A stretch of DNA of 64,000 nt from contig JAAZGO010000011.1 in NCBI GenBank assembly GCA_012511175.1, forward strand, positions 1 to 64,000. Reading direction: 5' to 3'. The notes beneath the pieces were generated by a model that saw only the letters and a list, made by a program, of their open reading frames with translations, made no database searches and was not told the DNA's origin. Source of the stretch: Fastidiosipila sp. (GTDB lineage Bacteria; Bacillota; Clostridia; Saccharofermentanales; DTU023). Below are positions 53,891-63,416 of this stretch, piece after piece (within the stretch, counting starts at the first letter, position 1; each line of letters begins with the position of its first letter). The position numbers were made by a program, and so were the translations under genes.

Positions 53891-54244
53891 ATGGACTACG
53901 TTAAAGCGGTTGAAGAACCTTTTTTGCGTGATCAGCATCATAAGGTGGAAATCGGAGACCGCGTCAATGTTCATCTCAGGATCACCGAAGGCTCGCGTGA
54001 GCGGATCCAGGTTTATGAAGGAACGGTAATCGGCCGCAAAGGCAAAGGATTGAATGAAACGATGACGGTCAGGCGGGTCGCCTATGGTGTGGGGGTCGAA
54101 CGGGTGATTCCCGTCCATTCGCCGAAAGTCGCCAAAATTGAGGTGTTGCGCAAGGGCCGGGTCCGGCGCGCCAAACTGTTTTACCTGCGTGACCGGGTCG
54201 GCAAGGCAGCGCGTGTACGCGAGAAACTTCCGACCAAAAACTGA
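53891..54244 (+). CDS. rplS: 50S ribosomal protein L19
   Basis: A 117-residue L19 of the subunit interface, with [39 protein letters not shown] and the basic [14 protein letters not shown]-like C-terminus. AAAGGAGG is placed before ATG 53891; in-frame starts further up (53834, 53867) lack support. It ends at a clear terminator. Confidence 0.96.
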   Translation: MDYVKAVEEPFLRDQHHKVEIGDRVNVHLRITEGSRERIQVYEGTVIGRKGKGLNETMTVRRVAYGVGVERVIPVHSPKVAKIEVLRKGRVRRAKLFYLRDRVGKAARVREKLPTKN

Positions 54245-54270
54245 TTGTCGTTATGCAAACAACAAGGATC

Positions 54271-54294
54271 AGACGGCAGTCATGCCGTCTTTTT
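54271..54294 (+). terminator. Terminator after rplS
   Basis: Perfect 8-bp stem AGACGGCA / TGCCGTCT with a GTCA loop followed by TTTTC. Confidence 0.85.
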
Positions 54295-54311
54295 CTTTGC
54301 CGCCGTTAGCG

Positions 54312-54317
54312 TATACT
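54312..54317 (+). promoter_or_regulatory. Candidate -10 box of rbgA, close to its start codon
   Basis: TATACT, 18 bases after the rplS terminator and eight bases before ATG 54326. The -35 region is poor (T-rich). No Shine-Dalgarno sequence can fit in the remaining space. Confidence 0.45.
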
Positions 54318-54325
54318 GTTTTGTG

Positions 54326-55198
54326 ATGAAAGGCAGAAACAGAAAGAGCGACAGGCAAATCCACTGGTATCCCGGTCATATGGCGGGTGCCGCCCGCCAA
54401 TTGGAAAACAACTGGCGTTACATTGACCTCGTCGTTGAAGTGGCTGACGCCCGCATCCCCCTGGCCAGCCGCAATCCTGTTTTTTTACAGTTTACCCCGG
54501 CCAAACCCCATTTGCTCATTCTCTCGCATGCCGACCTGGCTGATCAGGGCATCAGCGTGGACTGGGTGCGATCCTTCCAGGACCAGGGAATTCGAGCTTT
54601 GCCCTGTAATTTGAAAAAAAGGGCGGATATTGGCCTGATCCGGCAGGAATTGCTTCAATTCCATCGGCCCCTGCTCGAAAAAGCAAAGGGACGGGGCCGG
54701 ATTGCCCGGCCGCTCAGGGTTCTTGTCGCGGGCATCCCCAATACGGGAAAATCAAGCCTGATCAATCAGTTTGTCGGGAAGCGATCGGCCCGTGTTGAGG
54801 CCCGGCCGGGAGTGACGCGGGATTTAAATTGGTTAAGGTCGAGCAATGAACTGCATTTTCTGGATACGCCGGGTATCCTGCCAGCCAAACTTGATGATCG
54901 GCAGGCGGCCCTGTCTTTGGCTGCAACCGGTGCCATACGCGACAGCATCCTGCCCCTGGAGGAGGTCGCCCGATGGCTCTATGTTCAACTCTTTCAGTCC
55001 TATCCGGCTGAGATGGAAGCCCGTTACGGTCAAGACGGGGGCTTTGAGGATGCTGCCCGGGAGATGGGTTGCCTCCTTTCGGGCAGGGAGGCCGATTTAC
55101 TCAGGTTTTCCGCCATGCTGCTGGACGATTTCCGTTCCGGGAAAATTGGCCGCTTGACGCTTGAATGGCCGGCCGGGGACAAAACACTCCATGACTGA
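54326..55198 (+). CDS. rbgA: Ribosome biogenesis GTPase RbgA (YlqF)
   Basis: Circularly permuted GTPase for late 50S assembly. The 290-residue protein begins with the family hallmark QIHWYPGHMAGAARQ and has VVEVADARIPLASRNP, G1 GIPNTGKSSLINQ (near 137-149), DTPGI (G3), and the C-terminal RNA-binding region ending KIGRLTLEWP. The G4 motif, normally NKxD, reads SHAD in LILSHADLADQG, so guanine recognition may be altered. ATG 54326 (or the adjacent GTG 54323) is chosen; the longer frame runs through the rplS terminator. rnhB follows with an 8-base overlap, the usual order. Confidence 0.9.
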   Translation: MKGRNRKSDRQIHWYPGHMAGAARQLENNWRYIDLVVEVADARIPLASRNPVFLQFTPAKPHLLILSHADLADQGISVDWVRSFQDQGIRALPCNLKKRADIGLIRQELLQFHRPLLEKAKGRGRIARPLRVLVAGIPNTGKSSLINQFVGKRSARVEARPGVTRDLNWLRSSNELHFLDTPGILPAKLDDRQAALSLAATGAIRDSILPLEEVARWLYVQLFQSYPAEMEARYGQDGGFEDAAREMGCLLSGREADLLRFSAMLLDDFRSGKIGRLTLEWPAGDKTLHD

Positions 55199-56222
55199 AA
55201 AAGACGAGAATCCTGTAATCCGGATCAGCCGGCGTGATATTGAACGGTTCGAGGCCATGGGTCTTTTTGAAGAAGAGCTTCGAGCCAAAGGCTATCGGGC
55301 ACTGGCGGGCGTGGATGAAGCGGGCAGGGGGCCGCTTGCCGGGCCTGTCGTTGCAGCAGCCTGTATTTTGCCTGCAGATGTTTCCTTTTACGGGTTGAAT
55401 GATTCAAAAAAAATGTCGGCCAGACGCAGGGAGGTTCTTTACGAGCGCATCCGCAAGGAATCGCCGGCCTGGGCAATCGCCATGACGGGGCCGGAAGAAA
55501 TCGACCGGATCAATATTTTGCAGGCAACAAAGGCGGCCATGAAGCGGGCCTTGGATGACTTGCCCAGAAAGCCGGACATGGCTTTGGTCGATGCAGTGGC
55601 CCTGCAGGGTTTCGATTACCCGGTGCTTGCCGAACCGAAAGGTGATGCCAAACATAATGTGATCGCGGCGGCTTCTGTCCTGGCCAAGGTCGCAAGGGAC
55701 AGGATGATGGAAAACTGGGATAAGGTTTATCCGGTCTATGGTTTTGCCGCCCATAAGGGCTACGGCACCCAGGCCCACAGGGATGCCATCAGGCAATACG
55801 GGCCCTGTCCGATTCACCGCAGGACCTTTCTGTCCGGGATCATAGGAAAACCTTTGCCCCAGACACCCTACCATATCGGTTTGAGGGTGGAGCGGCAGAT
55901 TGCCCAGGAACTTATCAGCCGGGGGCATACCATCCTGGAGCATCGTTACGCTGTTCCTGGTATCGGAGAAATCGATTTTATTACACATCACAGGGGAAAA
56001 CTCTACGTTATTGAATGCAAGGGAAGGAGCATTGGCAGCGAGTCATTCGGGGGCATCGAGCAGTCGCTTCAAAAGAGGCAGATGGAGCAAATCCGTCGCA
56101 CGGCGGCCCGTTGGATCGGCGGGAAAACTAGCTTTGAAGATTGTCCGCTCACCTTTCTTTTCGCGGCAGCCAGGCTGGGGCCCAGGGGAGAGATTGACTC
56201 AATACAGTTTATTCCCTTCTAG
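55191..56222 (+). CDS. rnhB: Ribonuclease HII fused to a YraN (UPF0102) domain
   Basis: A 343-residue two-domain protein. Residues 35-215 are RNase HII: GVDEAGRGPLAGPV with D42 and E43, NDSKKMSARRRE, PKGDAKHNVIAAASVLAKV and the closing HRRTF. Residues 230-343 are a complete YraN domain: GLRVERQIAQELISRG, GEIDFITHHRGKLYVIECKG, a restriction-endonuclease-like E-x-D...E-x-K pattern. In most Firmicutes these are separate adjacent genes; no stop or frame change separates them here. RNase HII removes ribonucleotides from DNA; YraN's role is unknown, though a nuclease fold is evident. It overlaps rbgA by eight bases. Confidence 0.92.
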   Translation: MTEKDENPVIRISRRDIERFEAMGLFEEELRAKGYRALAGVDEAGRGPLAGPVVAAACILPADVSFYGLNDSKKMSARRREVLYERIRKESPAWAIAMTGPEEIDRINILQATKAAMKRALDDLPRKPDMALVDAVALQGFDYPVLAEPKGDAKHNVIAAASVLAKVARDRMMENWDKVYPVYGFAAHKGYGTQAHRDAIRQYGPCPIHRRTFLSGIIGKPLPQTPYHIGLRVERQIAQELISRGHTILEHRYAVPGIGEIDFITHHRGKLYVIECKGRSIGSESFGGIEQSLQKRQMEQIRRTAARWIGGKTSFEDCPLTFLFAAARLGPRGEIDSIQFIPF

Positions 56223-56257
56223 TTTTGCGGGATCCGGCTCATCGAAAAAAGCTTGTG

Positions 56258-56288
56258 CTGACAACTATCTGCTCCCGGTGTCTATGAT
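56258..56288 (+). promoter_or_regulatory. Possible promoter of the gntR operon
   Basis: CTGACA (56258-56263), 19-base spacer, TATGAT (56283-56288). The spacing is long; a second TATGAT at 56288-56293 overlaps it. Confidence 0.45.
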
Positions 56289-56323
56289 ATGATGTAAGCA
56301 TCAGTTTCGGAGGAGACATCAAC

Positions 56324-57049
56324 ATGAAACTTGACAGGCACAGCAGTGTTCCGCTCTATGCACAGCTTCGGGAATTAATTGTTGAGCGTATACAGGAAGG
56401 CGCTTACCGCCAGGGTGAGCGTATTCCTTCCGAGATGACCCTTTGCCAGGAACTTGACCTGTCCCGTCCGACGGTCAGGCAGGCGATCGCTGATTTGGTA
56501 TCAGACGGCATCCTGGAGATCCGGAAGGGGAGAGGGACCTTCGTCGCCGTCGAACCGGAGCGTTTTTCAATTCCTCATTTTAATGCCCTGACTTTCAGTT
56601 TCCTCAACCTGGCTTCTTATGACGACATCAATTTGCAGCCGGTCCAGCACATGGATCCGGATCCTGAGCTTGACGCTGCCTTCAGTATCCCTGACATCAA
56701 ACATGCAGGCTACTGGATGCTCCAGTGGCCCATCATGTTTGAGGAACGCATCTACGGCTGGTGTACTTCCCATATCTCCGCGCAGGTTTTCCCCAATCTT
56801 GGACAGAGTATTTCTTCGGGGAAACGCATGATTGAGATTAAAAGCAATAAGTATGCCTTCCTGCCGGTAAAAGGAAATGTGGCCCTTCTGGCAAGACCCG
56901 CAAAAAATAAGGAGGCCACAGCACTTGAGATCCCCCGCAGGACCATTGTTCTGGCCGTCACCGGTCAGCTCTACGGACGAAATGGAGCAGTCTGCGAGCA
57001 CTTGCGGGTGGTACTCCGGCCGGATCTCCTGCAACTGGAAATCAACTGA
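56324..57049 (+). CDS. GntR family transcriptional regulator (HutC/UTRA type)
   Basis: A 241-residue regulator. The N-terminal winged helix (about 1-70) shows PLYAQLRELIVERIQEGAY, GERIPSEMTLCQELDLSRPT and GILEIRKGRGTFV, the GntR signature. The C-terminal part (about 85-235) resembles a UTRA ligand-binding domain. GGAGGAG precedes the ATG. The cysteine desulfurase gene begins five bases after the stop, so it may regulate its own operon with the desulfurase and thiI. The ligand is unknown. Confidence 0.9.
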   Translation: MKLDRHSSVPLYAQLRELIVERIQEGAYRQGERIPSEMTLCQELDLSRPTVRQAIADLVSDGILEIRKGRGTFVAVEPERFSIPHFNALTFSFLNLASYDDINLQPVQHMDPDPELDAAFSIPDIKHAGYWMLQWPIMFEERIYGWCTSHISAQVFPNLGQSISSGKRMIEIKSNKYAFLPVKGNVALLARPAKNKEATALEIPRRTIVLAVTGQLYGRNGAVCEHLRVVLRPDLLQLEIN

Positions 57050-57054
57050 AGACC

Positions 57055-58209
57055 TTGTTTTTCGACTTTGACACCACAGCCACTTCTCCGGTTCTGCCCC
57101 AGGTGATGGAGCTTTATGCTCTCCATCTGACCCGGGCCGCCAACAATCCCTCTTCCGCCCACGCCGGCGGAATTCAGGCTGCAGGGCTTTATGAAGAGGC
57201 CCGCCGTTCCATTGCACGGTCACTTGACTGTTTACCTGAAGAAGTCTTCTTTACTTCGGGCGGTACGGAATCGATCAACCTAGCCATCAAAGGAACAGCC
57301 GGCCTGGTGCGGAGGAAGCCGAAACGGGCGGTTACATCAGCCGGCGAACACGACGCTGTCCTGGCTTCAATGGCCTGGCTTGAGGAAAGCCAGGGTTTTG
57401 ATCTGATCCGGATACCGCTGCTTAAGACCGGGCGGTTTGACCGCTCGGCGCTTGAGGGGGCCTTGCGGGATAATCCGCCTTTCCTTGTCAGCCTGATCAC
57501 GGTAAGCAATGAAACCGGCGCAATCAACGACCCTCAGTCATTCGTTCCGGCCATTCGCAACCTGGCGCCTCAGGCCGTCATTCACAGCGATATCGTCCAG
57601 GCCTGCGGCAAACTGCCTTTTTCTTTCCGGGCTTCCGGTCTTGACCTGGCATCAGCGGCGGGCCACAAGATCGGAGCCCCCAAAGGTACCGGCCTGCTGA
57701 TCAAGCGGGTGAACATCCAGCTGATGCCACTTCTCCACGGCGGCGGCCAGCAATCCGGCGTCCGCTCCGGAACGGTTGATGTTCCCGGTGCCCTGGCCCT
57801 GGCAGATGCGGTCAAGTACCATGTGGGTCGTCTGGCTTCCAATCTGGATCTCACAGCTGCTCGCAGGAGGCAGTTTCTCCATGAGCTGGCCCTGCGCGAA
57901 ATTCCCCATCGGATCCTGTCGCCGGAAGATGGCTCGCCCTATGTCTTAGCGCTTTCATTTCCGGGAATACGCGGGGAGACACTCATGCACGCCTTGTCAG
58001 CCGAATCCATCTATATCTCCACCGGTTCTGCCTGCGGATCAAAAAAGGGTGGCGAGAACAGAGTCCTGACCGCCATGGGCTTTGACAGGGCAACCATTCT
58101 GTCAGCGGTCCGGATCAGTTTCAATCCTAACCAGAGCCCCGAGGAAATCCGGCATCTGGCAGACCGTATTGCCGCCCATCGTTCGCACTATGCCCTTGAA
58201 GGGCAGTAG
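57055..58209 (+). CDS. Cysteine desulfurase (ThiI-linked NifS-like)
   Basis: PLP enzyme that takes sulfur from cysteine as a persulfide. The 384-residue protein has FDFDTTATSP at its start, EVFFTSGGTESINLAIKG, GEHDAVLAS, the PLP lysine K205 in AAGHKIGAPKG and the catalytic Cys327 in STGSACGSKKGG. A TTG start at 57055 is the only one that keeps the N-terminus. Adjacency to thiI, as for NifZ-ThiI in B. subtilis, suggests it supplies sulfur for 4-thiouridine. It differs from the second desulfurase in the window, which is linked to iscU. Confidence 0.9.
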   Translation: MFFDFDTTATSPVLPQVMELYALHLTRAANNPSSAHAGGIQAAGLYEEARRSIARSLDCLPEEVFFTSGGTESINLAIKGTAGLVRRKPKRAVTSAGEHDAVLASMAWLEESQGFDLIRIPLLKTGRFDRSALEGALRDNPPFLVSLITVSNETGAINDPQSFVPAIRNLAPQAVIHSDIVQACGKLPFSFRASGLDLASAAGHKIGAPKGTGLLIKRVNIQLMPLLHGGGQQSGVRSGTVDVPGALALADAVKYHVGRLASNLDLTAARRRQFLHELALREIPHRILSPEDGSPYVLALSFPGIRGETLMHALSAESIYISTGSACGSKKGGENRVLTAMGFDRATILSAVRISFNPNQSPEEIRHLADRIAAHRSHYALEGQ

Positions 58210-58226
58210 GGGAGCCAGTGGCGGCC

Positions 58227-59444
58227 ATGGCATATGATCCGTTGATCCTGGTCCGACTGGGTGAGATCACCCTTAAAGGGCTCAACCGTGGCCGCTTTGT
58301 CAGCCGCCTGATCGGCAATATGAAAAGGCGCCTGGCAGAGCTGGGTTCTTTTGAGATCGAACAGAGTCACTCCCGCATTTGGATCAGGAGCGCCGCTGAC
58401 CAGGCCTTGAGGGACAGGGCGGTTATGGAGGAGGCGATCAGCCGGCTTTCCCGGGTCTTCGGCATCGTCTCCCTCAGTCCCGCCCTTGAACTGGAAACGG
58501 ATTATGAGCAGCTCAAATCGACTTTGCTGGACCATGCGGAAGGCCTTTTGAAGGGAGCGGGGGCTAAAAGTTTCAAGATAGACGTGCGCCGCGTTGACAA
58601 GACCTTTCCCCTGAACTCCTATGAACTCTGTTGCGCACTGGGTGATCTTCTCCTGCAGCGATGGCCCCATCAGCTGTCGGTCAGGATGAAAGACCCCGAT
58701 CTGACTTTTTTTGTCGAGATCAGGGACCGGATCTATCTCTACCATGACATCGTGGAAGGGGCAAAAGGATTGCCGGTCGGCATGAGCGGGCGGGGCATGC
58801 TTTTGTTGTCCGGCGGGATCGACAGCCCGGTCGCAGGCTACATGATGGCATCCCGGGGCATGATGATTGACGCTGTCTATTTTCATACCTTTCCTTATAC
58901 GGGGCCGCAGTCGCTTGCCAAGGTTGAAAAGCTGGCTGCTCTGCTGGCCCGATACGCCGGTCGCATCAATCTTTATGTCGTCGATTTTACGGACATCCAG
59001 CTGGAATTGAACCGCTTCTGCCCCCAGGACATGCTGACGCTTGTGATGCGCCGTGTCATGACTCGGATTGCCTCCAGACTGGCGGAGGAGGCAGGCGCCA
59101 AGGCCCTGATCACAGGAGAGAGCCTCGGCCAGGTAGCCAGCCAGACCCTGGAGGCCCTGGTTGCAACCGATGCGGCGGCGGACAGACCGGTCTTCCGGCC
59201 ACTCATCGGCATGGACAAAAATGACACCATCGGGATTGCGCGCCGGATAGGAACTTTTGAAACCTCAATTCTCCCTTACGATGACTGCTGCACCGTCTTT
59301 GTCTCCAAACATCCAAAAACCCACCCCTCGCCCGAAGATGCCTTGCGGGCCGAAAGGGATCTGGACATGGACGATCTGGTCAGCCAGGCCATGGCCAGGG
59401 TAAGCAGGAAACTGATTGACCCTCACTTGGGCGCGGAAGCCTGA
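58227..59444 (+). CDS. thiI: tRNA 4-thiouridine synthase ThiI (rhodanese-less)
   Basis: Adenylates uridine 8 of tRNA and installs sulfur. The 405-residue protein has a ferredoxin-like/THUMP region (about 1-170), the PP-loop LLLSGGIDSPVAGYMM near 190-205, and ALITGESLGQVASQTLEAL near 295. It lacks the C-terminal rhodanese domain of E. coli ThiI, as in Bacillus, where the partner desulfurase delivers sulfur directly. ATG 58227 follows GGGGAG by 12 bases; an in-frame GTG at 58218 is also possible. Confidence 0.93.
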   Translation: MAYDPLILVRLGEITLKGLNRGRFVSRLIGNMKRRLAELGSFEIEQSHSRIWIRSAADQALRDRAVMEEAISRLSRVFGIVSLSPALELETDYEQLKSTLLDHAEGLLKGAGAKSFKIDVRRVDKTFPLNSYELCCALGDLLLQRWPHQLSVRMKDPDLTFFVEIRDRIYLYHDIVEGAKGLPVGMSGRGMLLLSGGIDSPVAGYMMASRGMMIDAVYFHTFPYTGPQSLAKVEKLAALLARYAGRINLYVVDFTDIQLELNRFCPQDMLTLVMRRVMTRIASRLAEEAGAKALITGESLGQVASQTLEALVATDAAADRPVFRPLIGMDKNDTIGIARRIGTFETSILPYDDCCTVFVSKHPKTHPSPEDALRAERDLDMDDLVSQAMARVSRKLIDPHLGAEA

Positions 59445-59491
59445 CTTTTCGGCCAGGCCTTTCTTCCTTACCCGAAAAGCATTTGTGTTAC

Positions 59492-59497
59492 TATACT
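59492..59497 (+). promoter_or_regulatory. Possible glyA -10 box
   Basis: TATACT about 38 bases before glyA, with no convincing -35. A short dyad TTGT-GT-ACAA follows at 59498-59507. Confidence 0.35.
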
Positions 59498-59534
59498 TGT
59501 GTACAAAATTTCCCTTTCAAGGAGGTGTTAGATA

Positions 59535-60779
59535 ATGCCATATGAGCACGTTAAAGCTGTTGATCCTGATATTTACGGATCCCTGCTGAACGAACTGAGC
59601 CGTCAGCGCCAGAACCTCGAGCTGATTGCCTCGGAAAATTTCGTCAGCCAGGCTGTCTTGGAAACCATGGGTTCCATCATGACCAATAAATACGCTGAGG
59701 GCTACCCCGGCAGGCGCTATTACGGCGGTTGCGAATTTGTTGACGTTGCCGAGCAATTGGCCATTGACCGTCTGAAAAAGCTCTTCGGGGCGGAGCATGC
59801 CAATGTCCAGCCACATTCAGGGGCTTCGGCCAATACGGCAGTCTATTTTGCCATGCTGGAGCCGGGGGATACCATCCTGGGCCTGGATCTCGCCCATGGA
59901 GGCCACCTGACCCACGGGATGAAGATCAATATTTCCGGCAGATATTACCGCGCCGAGGCTTATCAGGTTGACCCGGTGACGGAGCAGATCGATTACGACA
60001 TTGTCCGCAAGCGTGCCCGTGACTTCAGGCCAAAAATGATCGTGACAGGTGCCAGCGCCTACCCGAGGGCCATTGACTTCAAAGTATTCCGTGAAATAGC
60101 CGATGAAGTCGGAGCCTTCCTGCTGGTTGACATGGCGCACATCGCCGGCCTGATTGCTGCGGGTCTCCACATGAACCCTGTCCCATACGCCGATTTCGTC
60201 ACCTCCACCACACACAAAACGCTCCGTGGCCCGCGCGGAGGGATTATCCTCTGCAAGGAGGAATACCGCCGCAAGATCGACTCGGCCATATTCCCCGGAC
60301 TTCAGGGCGGTCCTTTGATGCATGTCATCGCGGCTAAAGCTGTGGCCTTTAAAGAGGCACTCGACCCCTCCTTCAGCCAATACCAGACCCGGGTTGTCAA
60401 CAATGCCCGTATCTTGGGAGAGGCGCTCAGTCAGCGCGGCATCGATCTGGTTTCTGGAGGGACGGATACCCACCTGCTTCTTCTCAAATTGAAAAAGGCG
60501 GGTGTGACCGGGAAAGAGATGCAGGATCGCCTGGACAGCGTCCGCATCACAACCAACAAGAACACGATTCCTTTCGAAACCGAGTCGCCGATGGTGACCT
60601 CCGGACTGCGTATCGGCACGCCAGCTGTCACGACGCGTGGCATGGGCGAGGCTGAAATGCATGAAATAGCTGAACTGATTGCCAAAGCGATCTTCCAGTT
60701 CGACCAAAGTCAGGAGGAAATCCGCAGCCGTGTGGCTGTGCTTTGCGAGCGATTCCCGCTCTACCATGATCTCGTCTGA
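59535..60779 (+). CDS. glyA: Serine hydroxymethyltransferase
   Basis: PLP enzyme that interconverts serine and glycine with tetrahydrofolate, the main source of one-carbon units. The 414-residue protein has the family length and motifs: [48 protein letters not shown], and the PLP lysine K228 in [15 protein letters not shown] strong AAGGAGGTG lies seven bases before the ATG. rarA starts inside its 3' end. Confidence 0.97.
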   Translation: MPYEHVKAVDPDIYGSLLNELSRQRQNLELIASENFVSQAVLETMGSIMTNKYAEGYPGRRYYGGCEFVDVAEQLAIDRLKKLFGAEHANVQPHSGASANTAVYFAMLEPGDTILGLDLAHGGHLTHGMKINISGRYYRAEAYQVDPVTEQIDYDIVRKRARDFRPKMIVTGASAYPRAIDFKVFREIADEVGAFLLVDMAHIAGLIAAGLHMNPVPYADFVTSTTHKTLRGPRGGIILCKEEYRRKIDSAIFPGLQGGPLMHVIAAKAVAFKEALDPSFSQYQTRVVNNARILGEALSQRGIDLVSGGTDTHLLLLKLKKAGVTGKEMQDRLDSVRITTNKNTIPFETESPMVTSGLRIGTPAVTTRGMGEAEMHEIAELIAKAIFQFDQSQEEIRSRVAVLCERFPLYHDLV

Positions 60780-62115
60780 GCAGGAAACTGCCGGCGGGCG
60801 GCGCGAACCGCTTGCCTTCCGCATGATGCCGGAGACGCTGGCCGATTTTGTCGGCCAGCGTCATGTTCTGGCGGAAGGAAAGATGCTGTGGCGCATGATC
60901 ACGGCCGACCGGCTTTCCTCCATCATTCTCTTTGGCCCTCCCGGAACGGGGAAAACGTCCCTGGCACATGTGATTGCCAACACGACCCGGACTGGCTACA
61001 GGCAGCTGAACGCAGTGACTTCGGGTGTCGCAGACATCAAAAGAGTGATCGCCGATACGGAGAATCCGCTTCTGACTCCCAGCGGGCGGACCCTTCTTTT
61101 TATCGATGAAATACACCGCTTCAATAAAGCCCAGCAGGATGCTCTCCTGCCCTCGGTCGAAAGCGGCCGCCTGATTTTGATCGGGGCGACAACCGAGAAC
61201 CCCTTCTTTCAGGTCAATAAATCCCTGATCTCCCGGTCAACTGTTTTTCAGCTTCATCCCTTGTCCGAAGAGGAGGTCCTGGAGGTGATGAATCGCGCAC
61301 TCCGGGACAAAGACCGGGGACTGGGCCGCCTTGCCGTCAAAGCTGACCAGGCTGCCCTGGAAATGATTGCCAGGCTTTCCGGCGGCGACGCACGCATTGC
61401 CCTGAACGGCCTGGAGCTGGCTGCACTGACGACGCCCGTCGACGAAAATGGCTCCATCGTCCTGACCCGGGAGACCATCCTGGACTCCATGCAGAAGAAA
61501 ATTTCACGTTTCGATCCAGATGGCGAGGAACACTATGATACGGTGTCCGCTATGATCAAGTCCATGAGGGGAAGTGACCCGGACGCGGCGGTATTTTACC
61601 TGGCCAGGGCTTTGGCCGGAGGTGAGGACATCAGTTTCATCGGCCGCCGCATTACCATTTGCGCGGCAGAGGATGTCGGGCTTGCCAATCCCCAGATGCT
61701 TTCCATTGCCCACGATGCCTGGCAGGCTGCCCTGATGACGGGAATGCCGGAGGCCCGGATTGTTCTTGCAGAGGCTGTGATCGCTGTTGCGACCAGTCCC
61801 AAATCCAACCGCGCCTGTCTGGCCATTGACAAGGCACTTGCCGATATTGAAGAAGGCCGGCCGGTTTCCATTCCTTTCCACCTGAGAAATGCGCCGGTGA
61901 AAAAGATGAAAGACTTGGGTTACGGGCAAGGCTACCTCTACGACCATGATTTCCCCCAGTCCATATCAGGCCAGTCTTTTCTGCCCGAAGAACTGGCCGG
62001 AACGGTCTATTATGAGCCGTCAGAAAATGGCTACGAGTCCAAAATCGCTGAATGGATGGACAGGGTTAAAGAGATCAGGCGCAGCCGTCATGAAAAATCC
62101 GAAGAAATGAGGTGA
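60766..62115 (+). CDS. rarA: Replication-associated recombination protein RarA (MgsA-type AAA ATPase)
   Basis: A 449-residue clamp-loader-like AAA ATPase that acts at stalled replication forks. It has [16 protein letters not shown], Walker [15 protein letters not shown] near 57-70, Walker [21 protein letters not shown], the sensor [11 protein letters not shown], and the C-terminal tetramerisation region (about 250-425). ATG 60766 overlaps glyA by 14 bases; the longer open frame lies within glyA. iscS follows after six bases. Confidence 0.93.
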   Translation: MISSEQETAGGRREPLAFRMMPETLADFVGQRHVLAEGKMLWRMITADRLSSIILFGPPGTGKTSLAHVIANTTRTGYRQLNAVTSGVADIKRVIADTENPLLTPSGRTLLFIDEIHRFNKAQQDALLPSVESGRLILIGATTENPFFQVNKSLISRSTVFQLHPLSEEEVLEVMNRALRDKDRGLGRLAVKADQAALEMIARLSGGDARIALNGLELAALTTPVDENGSIVLTRETILDSMQKKISRFDPDGEEHYDTVSAMIKSMRGSDPDAAVFYLARALAGGEDISFIGRRITICAAEDVGLANPQMLSIAHDAWQAALMTGMPEARIVLAEAVIAVATSPKSNRACLAIDKALADIEEGRPVSIPFHLRNAPVKKMKDLGYGQGYLYDHDFPQSISGQSFLPEELAGTVYYEPSENGYESKIAEWMDRVKEIRRSRHEKSEEMR

Positions 62116-62121
62116 AAGACC

Positions 62122-63405
62122 TTGGATAATCGATTGGAAGAGCGGATACGGAATGCACCCGGGCTGCCGCGGGTCTATTTCGATCATGCCGCGACAACGG
62201 CGCCCCGCCCGGAGGTCATTGATCTTGTCATGTCAATCCTGCGTGACAGCTACGGAAACCCTTCATCTTTCTATAAAGAAGGCCACCAGGCCGCCCGGAT
62301 CCTGGAAGAGGCGCGCGCATCCATTGCCGGCGGCCTCGGGGTGCTGCCCGAGGAAATCTTTTTTACCTCCTGCGGGACGGAGTCGGACAATTGGGCCATC
62401 AAAGGCGTGGCCCACGCAAGACAGGGGAGGGGACGCCATCTGATTACCTCAGCCATCGAACACCATGCGGTTTTGCACACCATGGAGGCGCTTGAAAAAG
62501 AGGGCTTTGAGGCCACTTACCTGGAGGTGGATGATCAGGGCCTGGTCGATCCGCAGGCAGTCGAGGCGGCCATTCGCCCCGACACCATTCTGGTTTCCGT
62601 CATGATGGCCAATAATGAAATTGGAACGGTTGAGCCCATTGAGGAAATCGGCGCCATCTGTAAAAAATCGCATGTCATTTTTCATTCCGACGCGGTCCAG
62701 GCCCTGGGGGCCCTGCCGGTTAAGCCGCGCGGCATGAACTGTGATCTCATGTCTTTTTCGGGCCATAAACTCTACGCGCCGAAAGGGATCGGCGTCCTCT
62801 ACAAACGAAAGGGGCTCCGTCTCGAACCCTTCATGGATGGCGGTGCCCAGGAGAGGCGCCAGCGGGCAGGGACAGAAAATGTCGCCTTTGCGGCAGCCTT
62901 TGCCAAAGCCCTCGAGCTGGCAATCCAGGAGAGGGAAGAAGAATCAAGAAGGCAAATTGCTTTGCGGGACCGCCTGATCAAAGGCGTCATTGAGAGTGTG
63001 CCTCACACCAAACTGAACGGCCATCCTGAAAAGCGGCTGCCCAATAACGCCAACTTCTCTTTTGAATTCATCGAAGGAGAATCCATCCTTCTTCTGCTGG
63101 ACACCCTGGGTTATGCCTGCTCAAGCGGTTCGGCCTGCACGTCCGCCTCTCTTGATCCATCCCACGTACTGCTCGCCATCGGGATGCCGGCCGAAATCGC
63201 GCACGGCTCCCTGCGCCTTACCATCGGCAGGGAAACAGAGGAGGACGATATCGATCGTTTCCTTATTGATATTCCCCTGGTCATCGAGCGCTTGAGAGAG
63301 ATGTCACCTCTTTACGCCGACTACAAAAGACAAAAATTGACGGCCCTGATTCCGCCGGAGGGGGGAACAGATGTTAAAATAAGGGGCGGCTACGGCCTGG
63401 CTTGA
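62122..63405 (+). CDS. iscS: Cysteine desulfurase (IscS/NifS, IscU-linked)
   Basis: PLP-dependent sulfur donor for Fe-S cluster assembly. The 427-residue protein begins VYFDHAATTAPRPEV, as most IscS/NifS do, with EIFFTSCGTESDNWAIKG, the PLP lysine K216 in SFSGHKLYAPKG and the catalytic Cys339 in SSGSACTSASLDPSHVLLA. The TTG start has AGGTGA six bases upstream. iscU follows after 11 bases. No iscR or iscA is adjacent. Confidence 0.95.
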   Translation: MDNRLEERIRNAPGLPRVYFDHAATTAPRPEVIDLVMSILRDSYGNPSSFYKEGHQAARILEEARASIAGGLGVLPEEIFFTSCGTESDNWAIKGVAHARQGRGRHLITSAIEHHAVLHTMEALEKEGFEATYLEVDDQGLVDPQAVEAAIRPDTILVSVMMANNEIGTVEPIEEIGAICKKSHVIFHSDAVQALGALPVKPRGMNCDLMSFSGHKLYAPKGIGVLYKRKGLRLEPFMDGGAQERRQRAGTENVAFAAAFAKALELAIQEREEESRRQIALRDRLIKGVIESVPHTKLNGHPEKRLPNNANFSFEFIEGESILLLLDTLGYACSSGSACTSASLDPSHVLLAIGMPAEIAHGSLRLTIGRETEEDDIDRFLIDIPLVIERLREMSPLYADYKRQKLTALIPPEGGTDVKIRGGYGLA

Positions 63406-63416
63406 GGGAGGACACA

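Noticed and set aside
59817-60824. 335-codon antisense frame in glyA
   Set aside because: Shadow of glyA, which has its full motif set.
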